DNA of 20,691 bases from VRUE01 sp050258095. Its GTDB lineage: Bacteria; Actinomycetota; Thermoleophilia; Solirubrobacterales; 70-9. The notes under the pieces were generated by a model. It saw nothing but the letters and a program-made list of their open reading frames with translations, was not told the DNA's origin and searched no databases. The stretch's first letter is position 1; the number at the start of each line of letters is the position of its first letter. Positions 1 to 6,826 of the stretch are shown one piece after another. Both the position numbers and the translations under genes were made by a program. The stretch spans positions 1 to 20,691 of the forward strand of contig JBLMYD010000074.1 of NCBI GenBank assembly GCA_050258095.1. The letters are read 5' to 3'.

Positions 1-56
1 GCCGAGCCAATTGGCTCGGCGCTTGTCGGGGCGAGGGGCACCCTGCCCACGGCAGG
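1..56. repeat. Palindrome and small hairpin upstream of the dcw promoter
   Basis: Positions 1-20 are a perfect palindrome (GCCGAGCC-AATT-GGCTCGGC). Positions 42-47 and 51-56 form a 6-bp hairpin (CCTGCC/GGCAGG) with a CAC loop. No T-tract follows either one, so a canonical intrinsic terminator is not supported. The palindrome touches the window edge and may be part of a larger structure belonging to the upstream gene. I see no coding sequence between here and the promoter at 105. Confidence 0.5.
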
Positions 57-104
57 ACCCGCGGGCCAGCTGTGGTGCAACTGGACATTCATTGGGTCGT
101 CGTG

Positions 105-133
105 TTGCAAAGTGGGGGAAAGTGGGGTACAGT
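105..133 (+). promoter_or_regulatory. Predicted sigma-70-type promoter of the mraZ operon
   Basis: TTGCAA (105-110) and TACAGT (128-133) match the -35 and -10 consensus at four of six positions each and are separated by exactly 17 bp. The implied transcription start is near 140, giving a leader of about 95 nt before the mraZ GTG. The three MraZ boxes lie over the spacer and the -10, the arrangement expected for autorepression. The promoter is inferred from motif and context only. Confidence 0.6.
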
Positions 134-138
134 GCCCG
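109..138 (+). promoter_or_regulatory. MraZ operator: three 10-bp direct repeats
   Basis: Three tandem 10-mers, AAAGTGGGGG (109-118), AAAGTGGGGT (119-128) and ACAGTGCCCG (129-138), follow each other without gaps. MraZ is known to bind arrays of GTGGG- or AAAGTG-type repeats with 10-bp periodicity in front of its own gene, and this array matches that pattern. The third repeat is the weakest (GTGCC rather than GTGGG). Because the boxes cover the promoter spacer and -10, MraZ binding should repress the operon. Confidence 0.8.
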
Positions 139-152
139 CGAGTTGAAGCCCA

Positions 153-195
153 GGACCGGGGTGGTGAGGCTCCTCCCACCTCATCACCTCGGTCC
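153..195 (+). promoter_or_regulatory. Leader hairpin in the mraZ 5' UTR
   Basis: Positions 153-169 and 179-195 pair over 17 bp; 15 pairs are Watson-Crick and two are G-U in RNA. The 9-nt loop at 170-178 reads CTCCTCCCA and is complementary to Shine-Dalgarno-type sequence, such as the AGGAGAG at 214-220 just downstream. No T-run follows the stem (next bases TAACTCAC), so a terminator is unlikely. A leader that modulates translation of mraZ is plausible. The position resembles the mraW RNA motif described upstream of actinobacterial mra genes, but I cannot confirm a match. Confidence 0.6.
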
Positions 196-213
196 TAACT
201 CACATCCCAGGCC

Positions 214-220
214 AGGAGAG
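214..220 (+). promoter_or_regulatory. Ribosome binding site of mraZ
   Basis: AGGAGAG lies 14 nt before the GTG start at 235, and AAAGGA (221-226) is a second purine-rich stretch closer to it. Either could serve. This site supports GTG 235 as the start and is the possible partner of the leader-hairpin loop. Confidence 0.5.
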
Positions 221-234
221 AAAGGACCGAAGCG

Positions 235-678
235 GTGGCATTCCGGGGCCTCTACGAGCACAGTCTCGACTCCAAGGATCGCCTCACCATCCCTTCGCGG
301 TTCAGGGCGGCGCTCTCCGACGGCGTCGTTCTCTCCAAGGGCTTCGATCCCTGCGTCTGGGTGCACACGACCGAGGAGTTCGAGCAGCTCTCCGACCGCT
401 TCCTCTCGCCGCACAGCCCCTTCGGCCGCGACGCGCGCGCCCTGCGCCGCCGCTTCCACGGCGGCTCCTTCGACGAGAAGCTCGACTCCGCCGGTCGCAT
501 CCGCGTCCCCAAGCCGCTGATCGAGCACGCCGGCCTCGACGGCGCCTGCGTCGTGATCGGCGCGGGGGAGTACCTGGAGATCTGGAACGCCGAGGCCTGG
601 GCGAAGCAGGAGGCCGAGCTCGACTCCGCCGCGCCGGAGATCGCCGAGGGGCTCGCCGCGAACGGAGCGGCTGAGTGA
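235..678 (+). CDS. mraZ: Transcriptional regulator MraZ
   Basis: MraZ is a DNA-binding repressor of its own division and cell-wall operon, built from two SpoVT/AbrB-like beta-barrel repeats and acting as a ring-shaped oligomer. Its 147 residues match the usual family length. Both repeat signatures are visible: the first around residues 12-20 (DSKDRLTIP) and the second around 84-92 (DSAGRIRVP). The N-terminus MAFRGLYEHSLD is typical and supports GTG at 235. It is the first gene of the cluster, one base ahead of the rsmH ATG at 680. Three MraZ boxes in its own promoter (109-138) point to autoregulation. The C-terminal 20 or so residues are Ala/Glu-rich and probably not part of the fold. Confidence 0.96.
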   Translation: MAFRGLYEHSLDSKDRLTIPSRFRAALSDGVVLSKGFDPCVWVHTTEEFEQLSDRFLSPHSPFGRDARALRRRFHGGSFDEKLDSAGRIRVPKPLIEHAGLDGACVVIGAGEYLEIWNAEAWAKQEAELDSAAPEIAEGLAANGAAE

Positions 679-679
679 G

Positions 680-1681
680 ATGGCCGTGCGAGCGCACTCC
701 GCCCCGGTCGCCGGCCCAGACGACGGTCGCGCAACCCTTCTCCTGATGGCCACCGAGCACAAGCCCGTCCTCGCCAGGGAGCTGATCGACTTGCTCGCTC
801 CCGAGCCCGGCCAGACCGCCGTCGACTGCACCTTCGGCGGCGGCGGCCACGCCCGCCTCGTCGCCGAGGCGATCGGGCCGACCGGCACCCTGATCTGCAT
901 CGACCGCGACCCGGCCGCCGAGGCCCGCTACGAGGCCTTCGCCGCCGAGGTTCCCTGCACCACCCGCTTCCTCGGCTCCGAGCTCTCGGCAGGGCTTCGC
1001 ACCCTGCGTGGCGAAGGCATCCGCCCAGACATGGTCTACATGGACCTCGGAATGTCCTCGATGCAGGTCGACGCCTGGGAGCGAGGCTTCTCCTATTCCT
1101 ACGACGCGCCGCTCGACATGCGGATGGACACGCGCCAGCAGCTGAGCGCCGCCGACGTCGTCAACGAGTGGCCCGAGTCGCGCCTCGCCCAGGCGCTGCG
1201 CCGCTTCGGCGAGGAGCGTTACGCCGGCGGCATCGCCCGCGAGATCGCCCGCCGCCGGCCGCTCGCCACCACCTCCGAGCTGGTCGACGCGATCAAGGCC
1301 GGCATGCCCGCCTCGGCCCGCTTCGGCGCCGGCCACCCGGCCAAGCGCACCTTCCAGGCGATCCGCATCGCCGTCAACGGCGAGCTCGACTCGCTCGACG
1401 ACGCCCTGCCGACCGCCTGGGCGATGCTGCCGATCGGCGGCCGCCTCGCGGCGATCTCCTTCCACTCGCTCGAGGACCGACCGGTCAAGCGGTTCCTCGC
1501 CGAGCGCGCCCGCGGCTGCGTCTGCCCGCCCGAGCTGCCGGTCTGCGTCTGCGGGCGCGAGCCCGAAGCCGAGCTGCTCACCCGCCGCGCCGTCGCTCCG
1601 AGCGCCGAGGAGATCGCCTCGAACCCGCGCTCCAAGTCGGCCCACCTGCGCGCCGCCGTGAAGATCGCCGAGGCCGCCTGA
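680..1681 (+). CDS. rsmH: 16S rRNA (cytosine(1402)-N(4))-methyltransferase RsmH
   Basis: RsmH (MraW) uses SAM to methylate N4 of C1402 in the 30S decoding centre. The 333-residue product has the SAM-binding loop DCTFGGGGH (49-57), DRDP (75-78), MDLGMSSMQVD (121-131) and SFHSLEDRPVKRF (260-272), in the expected order. A cysteine cluster at 280, 282, 289 and 291 (CVC...CVC) is one also seen in many RsmH proteins. Family similarity starts at HKPVL (27-31), so ATG 746 (residue 23) is an alternative start. ATG 680 was kept because it follows the mraZ stop by one base and fits translational coupling. The stop TGA overlaps the next gene's ATG by one base. Confidence 0.95.
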   Translation: MAVRAHSAPVAGPDDGRATLLLMATEHKPVLARELIDLLAPEPGQTAVDCTFGGGGHARLVAEAIGPTGTLICIDRDPAAEARYEAFAAEVPCTTRFLGSELSAGLRTLRGEGIRPDMVYMDLGMSSMQVDAWERGFSYSYDAPLDMRMDTRQQLSAADVVNEWPESRLAQALRRFGEERYAGGIAREIARRRPLATTSELVDAIKAGMPASARFGAGHPAKRTFQAIRIAVNGELDSLDDALPTAWAMLPIGGRLAAISFHSLEDRPVKRFLAERARGCVCPPELPVCVCGREPEAELLTRRAVAPSAEEIASNPRSKSAHLRAAVKIAEAA

Positions 1682-2202
1682 TGGCCGCCGCCGCGACCGC
1701 CCCCGCCCGCCGGGCGGCGCCACCCACCCGCCGAGCTCGCGCTTCTTCGTCCTATGGACGAACAAAGACGAAGTCAGCGCCGCAGCCGCGGCGGGCGCCG
1801 GCGCGCCGCCCGGGCGGTCACCTGATCCCGATCGCCGTCGGCACGGCGAGCGCGGTCCGCCAGCTGCCCGACTCGAGCCTGGTGGTGCGCCTCACCCGCG
1901 GGCGGGCCTGGATCGCCGTCCTCGGGGTGCTGCTGATCGGGATCGTCGCCGTCAACGTCGCCACGCTCAGCTTCGCTGCCTCGGCCGGCCGCATCGAGAA
2001 GAACATCGAAGCCCTCGAAGAGGAGAACGGGCTGCTGCGGGCGCGCGACGCGGCGCGCTCCGGCGCGGCCCGCGTCCGCCACGAAGCGACGGTCGCCGGC
2101 CTCATCGCCGCCCCCGTGGATCAGGTCGGGACGCTGAAGGCGAGTCCCCACGACGTCCGCGTTGCGGCGCAACGGCTCGCCGCGGCCGGCCCGGGCCACT
2201 AG
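1681..2202 (+). CDS. ftsL: FtsL/DivIC-like septum protein
   Basis: This small bitopic membrane protein is predicted to be the divisome subunit FtsL, which pairs with FtsQ and a DivIC-type partner to activate FtsW-FtsI. The sequence shows a basic, Pro/Ala-rich cytoplasmic tail (1-70), one transmembrane helix (about 75-100, WIAVLGVLLIGIVAV) and a heptad-like coiled coil (about 103-125, IEKNIEALEEENGLL). Length is 173 residues. FtsL sequences are poorly conserved, so the call rests on topology and on position between rsmH and ftsI, where ftsL sits in almost all dcw clusters. The ATG overlaps the rsmH stop (TGATG). The N-terminal tail includes a stretch encoded by a hairpin at 1746-1762. It prefers GAA for Glu, as ftsI does. 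Confidence 0.85.
   Translation: MAAAATAPARRAAPPTRRARASSSYGRTKTKSAPQPRRAPARRPGGHLIPIAVGTASAVRQLPDSSLVVRLTRGRAWIAVLGVLLIGIVAVNVATLSFAASAGRIEKNIEALEEENGLLRARDAARSGAARVRHEATVAGLIAAPVDQVGTLKASPHDVRVAAQRLAAAGPGH
1746..1762. repeat. Perfect hairpin inside the ftsL 5' coding region
   Basis: TTCGTCC (1746-1752) and GGACGAA (1756-1762) form a perfect 7-bp stem with a TAT loop. GCGC at 1739-1742 and at 1777-1780 could extend the structure across bulges. It encodes part of the low-complexity cytoplasmic tail of FtsL (around SSSYGRTK), so it costs the protein little. Confidence 0.55.
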
Positions 2203-2210
2203 GGGGCTCG

Positions 2211-3863
2211 GTGCGGGCGACCGAGCGAAGGATCGGCCTCCTCTTCGCCGGCTTCCTCCTCTGCTTCCTCGGCATCGCCGGGCGCGCCTTCTGGCTGCAG
2301 GGCGTGCAGGGCGCCAAGCTCGCCTCCGAGGCCGTCAGCCAGCAGACGCAGTCGGTCCCCCTGCCGGGTCTGCGCGGCGATCTGCTCGACCGGCACGGCA
2401 ACCCGCTGGCCGCCTCCGAAGACGCGGCGACGATCTTCGCGATGCCCGCCGAAATCAAGAAGCCGGCGCCGGCGGCGGAAAAGCTGGCGCCGATCCTCGG
2501 CGAGCCGGCGAGCAAGGTGCTCGCTGCGGTGAGCGCCGAATCGGGCTACGAGGCGCTTGCCCACAACGTCGCCCTGCCGACCGCCGCCCGGGTCGAACGA
2601 CTGGGGCTGGCCGGCATCGGCGAGGAACACGGCAGTCGCCGCACCTACCCGCAGGGGAAGCTGGCAGGACAGGTGATCGGCGCCGTCGGCGCCGAAGGCG
2701 AAGGGCTGACCGGGCTCGAGCTGGGCGAGGAATCGGTCCTGCACGGGACCGACGGCGAACGGCAGATCGTCACCGACGCCAACGGCGAAGCGATCCGCCT
2801 CGAAACGACGCACGAGCCCGAAGACGGGACCAACGTCAAGCTGACCCTCGACCCGGCGATCCAGGCGAAGACCGAACAGGTGCTGGCCGGCGTCGGCGAA
2901 ACCTACTCGCCGAAGGGCGCCACGGCGATCGTCATGGACCCGCGCAGCTCGCAGATCCTGGCGATGGCCAACTGGCCCCCGGTCGACCCGACCGACCTCG
3001 CGGCTGCCAGCCCCGAAGACCTGATGAACCGCGCCACCGGCTTCACCTACGAGCCCGGCTCGACCTTCAAGGCGTTCACGGTCTCGGCGGCGCTCGAGGA
3101 AGGGAGGGTGACGCCGGAGACGTCCTTCTACCTGCCCTCGCAGCTGCACGTGGCCGATCGCACGATCGAAGACGCCGAGGAACGACCGCCGATCGATCTC
3201 ACAGTCGCTCAGATCCTCGCTCAATCCTCCAACGTCGGCGCGGTCACGATCGGGCTCGGGATCGGCAGCGAACGCTTCAGCCGCTGGATCGACCGTTTCG
3301 GCTTCGGCCGGCCGACCGGCGTCCAGTTCCCCGGCGAGGAGCGCGGGATCGTGCCGGCGCTCGACGAATACTCGGGCTCGACGATGGGCAACCTGCCGAT
3401 GGGGCAGGGACTCTCGGTCACCCCGATGCAGATGATGGCGGGCTACGCCGCGATCGCCGACGGCGGCATCCTGCGCCGGCCGCAGCTGATCGAGAAGGTC
3501 GGCGACGAAGCGGTGCAGGAGCCGCGCGGCCATCGGGTGATCGCCGCCGGGGTCGCCGCGCAGGTGCGGGAAATGCTCGAGGGCGTGCTGCTTGCCGGCG
3601 GCACGGCCTCGGCCGTCAGCGTCCCCGGCTACACGCTCGCCGGCAAGACGGGCACGGCCCAGGTCGCCGAAAACGGGACCTACTCGAAAACGAAGTACGT
3701 CGCCTCGTTCATCGGCTTCGCGCCGGCGCAGGACCCGCAGTTGCTGGTCGGCGTCGTCGTCGACCAGCCGGAAGGGGAAATCTACGGCGGGTCGGTGGCG
3801 GCGCCGGCGTTCGGCAAAATCGCGGAATTCGCGCTGCCGTATCTCGGGGTGCCGCCGGGGTGA
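2211..3863 (+). CDS. ftsI: Septal peptidoglycan transpeptidase (class B PBP, FtsI/PBP3)
   Basis: FtsI cross-links septal peptidoglycan as partner of FtsW. The 550-residue product has one N-terminal membrane anchor (about 8-27), a PBP dimerisation/pedestal domain (about 45-200) and a transpeptidase domain (about 235-545). All three active-site motifs are intact: STFK (284-287, Ser284 the acylated serine), SSN (339-341) and KTGTA (479-483). There are no C-terminal PASTA domains; the protein ends shortly after the catalytic domain, so it looks like a septal PBP rather than a PASTA-type one. GTG 2211 follows AGGGGG (2201-2206) and lies 8 nt after the ftsL stop. Glu codons are mainly GAA (about 30 against 17 by hand count), unlike the neighbouring mur genes. 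Hairpin element A begins 10 nt after its stop. Confidence 0.95.
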   Translation: MRATERRIGLLFAGFLLCFLGIAGRAFWLQGVQGAKLASEAVSQQTQSVPLPGLRGDLLDRHGNPLAASEDAATIFAMPAEIKKPAPAAEKLAPILGEPASKVLAAVSAESGYEALAHNVALPTAARVERLGLAGIGEEHGSRRTYPQGKLAGQVIGAVGAEGEGLTGLELGEESVLHGTDGERQIVTDANGEAIRLETTHEPEDGTNVKLTLDPAIQAKTEQVLAGVGETYSPKGATAIVMDPRSSQILAMANWPPVDPTDLAAASPEDLMNRATGFTYEPGSTFKAFTVSAALEEGRVTPETSFYLPSQLHVADRTIEDAEERPPIDLTVAQILAQSSNVGAVTIGLGIGSERFSRWIDRFGFGRPTGVQFPGEERGIVPALDEYSGSTMGNLPMGQGLSVTPMQMMAGYAAIADGGILRRPQLIEKVGDEAVQEPRGHRVIAAGVAAQVREMLEGVLLAGGTASAVSVPGYTLAGKTGTAQVAENGTYSKTKYVASFIGFAPAQDPQLLVGVVVDQPEGEIYGGSVAAPAFGKIAEFALPYLGVPPG

Positions 3864-3872
3864 TTAGGGGGC

Positions 3873-3948
3873 GGGATGCGGGTGCCCCTCCCCAAAACGC
3901 GCGGCTGAAGCCGCGCTTGAGTGTTTTGGGGAAGGGCACCCGCATCCC
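3873..3948. repeat. Hairpin element A (ftsI-murE intergenic)
   Basis: A 26-bp stem (3873-3898 with 3923-3948) has a single C-A mismatch. Inside it sits a 7-bp apical stem GCGCGGC/GCCGCGC with a TGAA loop (3899-3916). The right arm alone carries a 6-nt bulge, TTGAGT (3917-3922). The core TGCCCCTCCCCAAAAC is shared with elements B and C, while the outer part (GGGATGCGGG) is specific to this copy and still fully paired. No T-tract follows, so it is not a textbook terminator, although it may end or attenuate the ftsI transcript. Confidence 0.85.
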
Positions 3949-3952
3949 TACC

Positions 3953-3958
3953 TAGACT
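3953..3958 (+). promoter_or_regulatory. Predicted -10 element for leaderless murE transcript
   Basis: TAGACT lies exactly 7 nt before the murE GTG at 3966, the spacing expected if transcription starts on the start codon. No Shine-Dalgarno is visible between element A and the GTG. The same layout, TAGCCT-TC-N5-GTG, recurs at gcvPA (17993-18008). No clear -35 is seen; the region where one would sit falls in the right arm of element A. Confidence 0.55.
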
Positions 3959-3965
3959 TCGCGGC

Positions 3966-5459
3966 GTGAGATTGGCGGCGCTCTGCGCGGAGCTGGATGG
4001 TGCTCGGGTGGTGGGCGAGGGCTCGGTCGAGGTTGGGTCCCTGGTTTACGACAGCAGGCGGATCGAGCCGGGATCGTTGTTCTTCTGCGTACCGGGGGAG
4101 AAGGTGGATGGGCATGAGTTCGGGGCGGCTGCGGTCGAGGCGGGGGCAGTGGCGCTGGTTGTGGAGCGGGAGCTGGATGCGGCCGTGGCGCAGGTTGTGG
4201 TGCCCGATGCGCGGGCAGCGATGGCGCCGGTCGCGGCGCGGTTCTTTGGCGATCCCAGCAGCGAGCTGAGGGTCGTCGGCGTGACGGGGACGAACGGGAA
4301 GACGACGACGGCGTTTCTCGTGCGGGAGATCCTCGAGGCGGCGGGGATCCGGTGCGGGCTTCTGGGGACGGTGCGGCAGGTGGTGGGCGGTGTCAAGGGG
4401 GAGGTCGAGCGGACGACGCCGGAGGCGATCGACCTGCAGGCGACCTTCCGGCGGATGCTCGACGCGGGCGACCGAGCCTGCGCGATGGAGGTCTCCTCGC
4501 ACGCGCTCGAGCTGCACCGCTGCGACGCGATCCACTTCGAGGTTGCGCTCTTCACCAACCTGACCCAGGACCACCTCGACTTCCACGGCACGATGGAGGA
4601 GTACTTCCTCTCCAAGCGCAAGCTCTTCGAGATGGGGCCGAAGAAGGCGATCGTCAACGCCGACGACGGGTACGGCAGGCGCCTGGCCGGGGAGCTCGAG
4701 TGCGTCACCTTCTCGGCGCAAGGCGCCGAGGCTGACTACGTCGCCCACGACGTCTCCCTCGACGCCACGGGCTCCCAGTTCACCCTCACCCGGGGGTCGA
4801 CGGGCCTGAAACCGACGCATAGCGACGGAAATCGGCCCGCCGGCGGGGGAGTTGAGGTGCGGACGGGGTTGCCGGGGCAGTTCAACGTGGCGAATGCGCT
4901 CGGGGCGTTCGCGGCTGCGGTAGAGATGGGGGTCGAGCCTGAGATCTCCGTCGAGGGCTTGGCGCGGGCGGAGCGGGCGCCGGGGCGCTTCGAGCCGATC
5001 GACGAGGGCCAAGGGTTCGCGGTGCTCGTCGACTACGCCCATACGCCCGACTCGCTGGAGAACGTGCTGCGGGCGGCGCGCGAGCTCGGCAAGGGGCGCC
5101 TGCTCGCCGTCTTCGGCGCCGGCGGCGACCGCGACCGCGACAAGCGGCCGAAGATGGGCCGGGCCGGAGCTGCGCTGGCGGACCTCGCGATCGTCACTTC
5201 GGACAACCCGCGCTCCGAGGACCCCGGCGCGATCATCGAGGAGATCCTCGCCGGGATCGACGGCGGCGCCGGGGTCGAGGTCGAGCCCGACCGGCGCGCG
5301 GCGATCCGGCTGGCCTTCGAGCGGGCCCGTCCCGGCGACGTCGTCGTCATCGCCGGCAAGGGGCACGAGCAGGGTCAGGAGCTCGAGGCCGGCCGCAAGG
5401 TCCCCTTCGACGATCGCGACGTCGCCCGCGAGGAGCTGCGGAGGCTGGTCGCCGCATGA
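3966..5459 (+). CDS. murE: UDP-N-acetylmuramoyl-tripeptide synthetase MurE (meso-DAP adding)
   Basis: MurE adds the third peptide residue to UDP-MurNAc-L-Ala-D-Glu in the cytoplasm, using ATP. The 497-residue product has the Mur-ligase P-loop GVTGTNGKTTT (105-115) and the specificity motif DNPR (413-416), which selects meso-diaminopimelate over lysine. GTG 3966 is chosen because similarity begins at RLAALCAEL. The open frame continues upstream to a GTG at 3921, but that lies inside hairpin element A. The central domain carries an unusual 19-residue insertion (about 277-295, containing SDGNRPAGGG) encoded by hairpin-forming DNA. Third positions are G-rich up to about 4440 and C-rich afterwards. 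The stop overlaps murF by 4 nt (ATGA). Confidence 0.95.
   Translation: MRLAALCAELDGARVVGEGSVEVGSLVYDSRRIEPGSLFFCVPGEKVDGHEFGAAAVEAGAVALVVERELDAAVAQVVVPDARAAMAPVAARFFGDPSSELRVVGVTGTNGKTTTAFLVREILEAAGIRCGLLGTVRQVVGGVKGEVERTTPEAIDLQATFRRMLDAGDRACAMEVSSHALELHRCDAIHFEVALFTNLTQDHLDFHGTMEEYFLSKRKLFEMGPKKAIVNADDGYGRRLAGELECVTFSAQGAEADYVAHDVSLDATGSQFTLTRGSTGLKPTHSDGNRPAGGGVEVRTGLPGQFNVANALGAFAAAVEMGVEPEISVEGLARAERAPGRFEPIDEGQGFAVLVDYAHTPDSLENVLRAARELGKGRLLAVFGAGGDRDRDKRPKMGRAGAALADLAIVTSDNPRSEDPGAIIEEILAGIDGGAGVEVEPDRRAAIRLAFERARPGDVVVIAGKGHEQGQELEAGRKVPFDDRDVAREELRRLVAA
4802..4837. repeat. Imperfect hairpin encoding an insertion in MurE
   Basis: The outer arms GGGCC (4802-4806) and GGCCC (4833-4837) pair. 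Inside, CCG/CGG, an A-A mismatch and CGC/GCG close a three-base ATA apex (CGCATAGCG, 4816-4824). The five bases between the outer and inner stems on each side do not pair. The segment encodes residues that have no counterpart expected in MurE (about 277-295). The same CGCATAGCG apex recurs in the hairpin at the end of gcvPA (19375-19383). Confidence 0.5.
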
Positions 5460-6826
5460 GGGCGACGCCCGGCGAGATCGCGGCGGCGATCGGCGCGGAG
5501 ATCGTCGCCGAGGGCGGCGAGGGCGCGCCGCGGCGGGCGACGATCGACTCGCACGAAAGCGGACCCGGCGACCTCTTCTTCGGCCTGCGCGGCGAACGCG
5601 TCGACGGCAGCGAGTTCGCCCCCGCGGCGATCGAGGCCGGCGCCTGGGGCGTCGTCGTCAACCCCGCATCGCTGTCGTCGTCTCAACCGGAAGGCGGCAG
5701 AGATGGCGACAACGGGGGAGGGGGGGCGTGGGTCTTCGCTGCGCCGGACCCGCTGGCGGCGCTTCAGGCCCTCGCCCGCGAGTGGCGGCGCAGGCTCGGG
5801 GCGAGGGTGGTCGGGATCACCGGCTCGGTCGGCAAGACCTCGGTCAAGGACATCGCTCGGGCGCTGCTGCCCGGCTCCGTCCACGCCAACCGCGAGAACC
5901 TCAACACCGAGATCGGCCTGCCGCTGACCGTCCTCGAAGCCCCGGAGGGAACGGAGACGATGGTGCTGGAGATGGCGATGCGCGGACCCGGCCAGATCGC
6001 CGAGCTCGCCGCGATCGCCGAGCCCGAGGTCGCCGTGATCACCAACGTCGGCCCGGTCCACGTCGAGCTGCTCGGCACGGTGAAGGCGATCGCGGCGGCG
6101 AAGGCCGAGGTGTTGAGGGCGCTGCCGCCCGGCGGAACCGCGATCGCGCCGGCCGCGGCGGGCCCGCTCGAGCCCCACCTCGCCGGCGTCCCCAACCTGC
6201 TCCGCTTCGGCGCCGGCGGCGACGTGCGCGTCGTCGAGAGCAGCGTCGCCGAGGGAGTCACCGAGGCCCTGATCGAGACCCCCGCCGGCCGCCAGGCCTT
6301 CCACTTCCCCTTCACCGAGCCGCACAACCTCGAGAACGCTCTGGCGGCGATTGCGGTCGGCGTCGCCCTCGGCGCGCCGCTCGCCGAGATGGCCGACCGC
6401 GCTGCGAACATAGGCTTCTCAAGCTTCCGGGGCGAGCGCCTCGAAATCGGAGACGGCATCGTCCTCGTGAACGACTGCTACAACGCCAACCCGGTCTCTA
6501 TGCGCGCCGCGCTCGACCATCTCGCCTCGCTCGGGGACGGGCGGCGCGTCGCGGTGCTGGGCGAGATGGCCGAGCTCGGGCCTGACGCCCCCGCCTACCA
6601 CCACGAGGTCGGCGAGCGGGCTCGTGAGGCCCGGGTCGGGCTGCTGATCGGGGTCGGGGCGCCGGCCCGGGACTACGACCCGGACGAGTTGGTCGCCAGC
6701 CCCGAGGAGGCGGCCGAGCTGCTCGCCGCGCAGCTCGAGCCGGGCGACACGGTCCTCGTCAAGGGCTCGCGCTCGGCGGGCCTGGAGGCGGTTGCGGAGA
6801 GCCTGCGGGGGCTGATCGATGGGTGA
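5456..6826 (+). CDS. murF: UDP-MurNAc-tripeptide:D-Ala-D-Ala ligase MurF
   Basis: MurF joins D-Ala-D-Ala to the UDP-MurNAc-tripeptide, completing the cytoplasmic pentapeptide precursor. The 456-residue length is typical. The P-loop GITGSVGKTS spans 120-129, followed by NRENLNTEIG and the central-domain motif ITNVGPVHVELLG, both characteristic of MurF rather than MurE. NDCYNANP in the C-terminal half is a MurF hallmark. ATG 5456 overlaps the murE stop (ATGA), indicating translational coupling. An insertion of about 19 residues rich in Ser and Gly (72-90) lies between the N-terminal and ATP-binding domains and is encoded by a hairpin (5670-5714). The gene overlaps mraY by 8 nt. Confidence 0.95.
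   Translation: MRATPGEIAAAIGAEIVAEGGEGAPRRATIDSHESGPGDLFFGLRGERVDGSEFAPAAIEAGAWGVVVNPASLSSSQPEGGRDGDNGGGGAWVFAAPDPLAALQALAREWRRRLGARVVGITGSVGKTSVKDIARALLPGSVHANRENLNTEIGLPLTVLEAPEGTETMVLEMAMRGPGQIAELAAIAEPEVAVITNVGPVHVELLGTVKAIAAAKAEVLRALPPGGTAIAPAAAGPLEPHLAGVPNLLRFGAGGDVRVVESSVAEGVTEALIETPAGRQAFHFPFTEPHNLENALAAIAVGVALGAPLAEMADRAANIGFSSFRGERLEIGDGIVLVNDCYNANPVSMRAALDHLASLGDGRRVAVLGEMAELGPDAPAYHHEVGERAREARVGLLIGVGAPARDYDPDELVASPEEAAELLAAQLEPGDTVLVKGSRSAGLEAVAESLRGLIDG
5670..5714. repeat. Hairpin encoding a linker insertion in MurF
   Basis: Positions 5670-5684 pair with 5700-5714 over 15 positions; 12 pairs are Watson-Crick, two are G-U in RNA and one is mismatched. The 15-nt loop is 5685-5699. 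A run of G (AACGGGGGAGGGGGGGC) follows at once. The segment encodes the Ser/Gly-rich stretch 72-90 of MurF, which looks like an added linker. It does not share the CGCATAGCG apex of the murE hairpin. Confidence 0.5.

Noticed and set aside
1..104. Possible structured RNA gene (for example rnpB end) upstream of mraZ
   Set aside because: The palindrome and small hairpin are present, but I could not find the conserved RNase P RNA or tmRNA sequences, so no RNA gene is called.
11..520. Open frame on the + strand over the promoter and mraZ
   Set aside because: It has low-complexity Arg/Ser/Pro content, runs through the MraZ boxes and the leader hairpin, and is out of frame with the well-supported mraZ.
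3921..3965. Upstream in-frame GTG start for murE
   Set aside because: It lies inside the right arm of hairpin element A and would add 15 residues not expected in MurE. GTG 3966 has a -10 motif at leaderless spacing and starts at the conserved N-terminus.
3948..5366. Long open frame on the - strand opposite murE
   Set aside because: It is a GC-rich antisense shadow. It shows repetitive Arg/Asp/Leu composition and no recognisable domain, while the + strand encodes an intact MurE.
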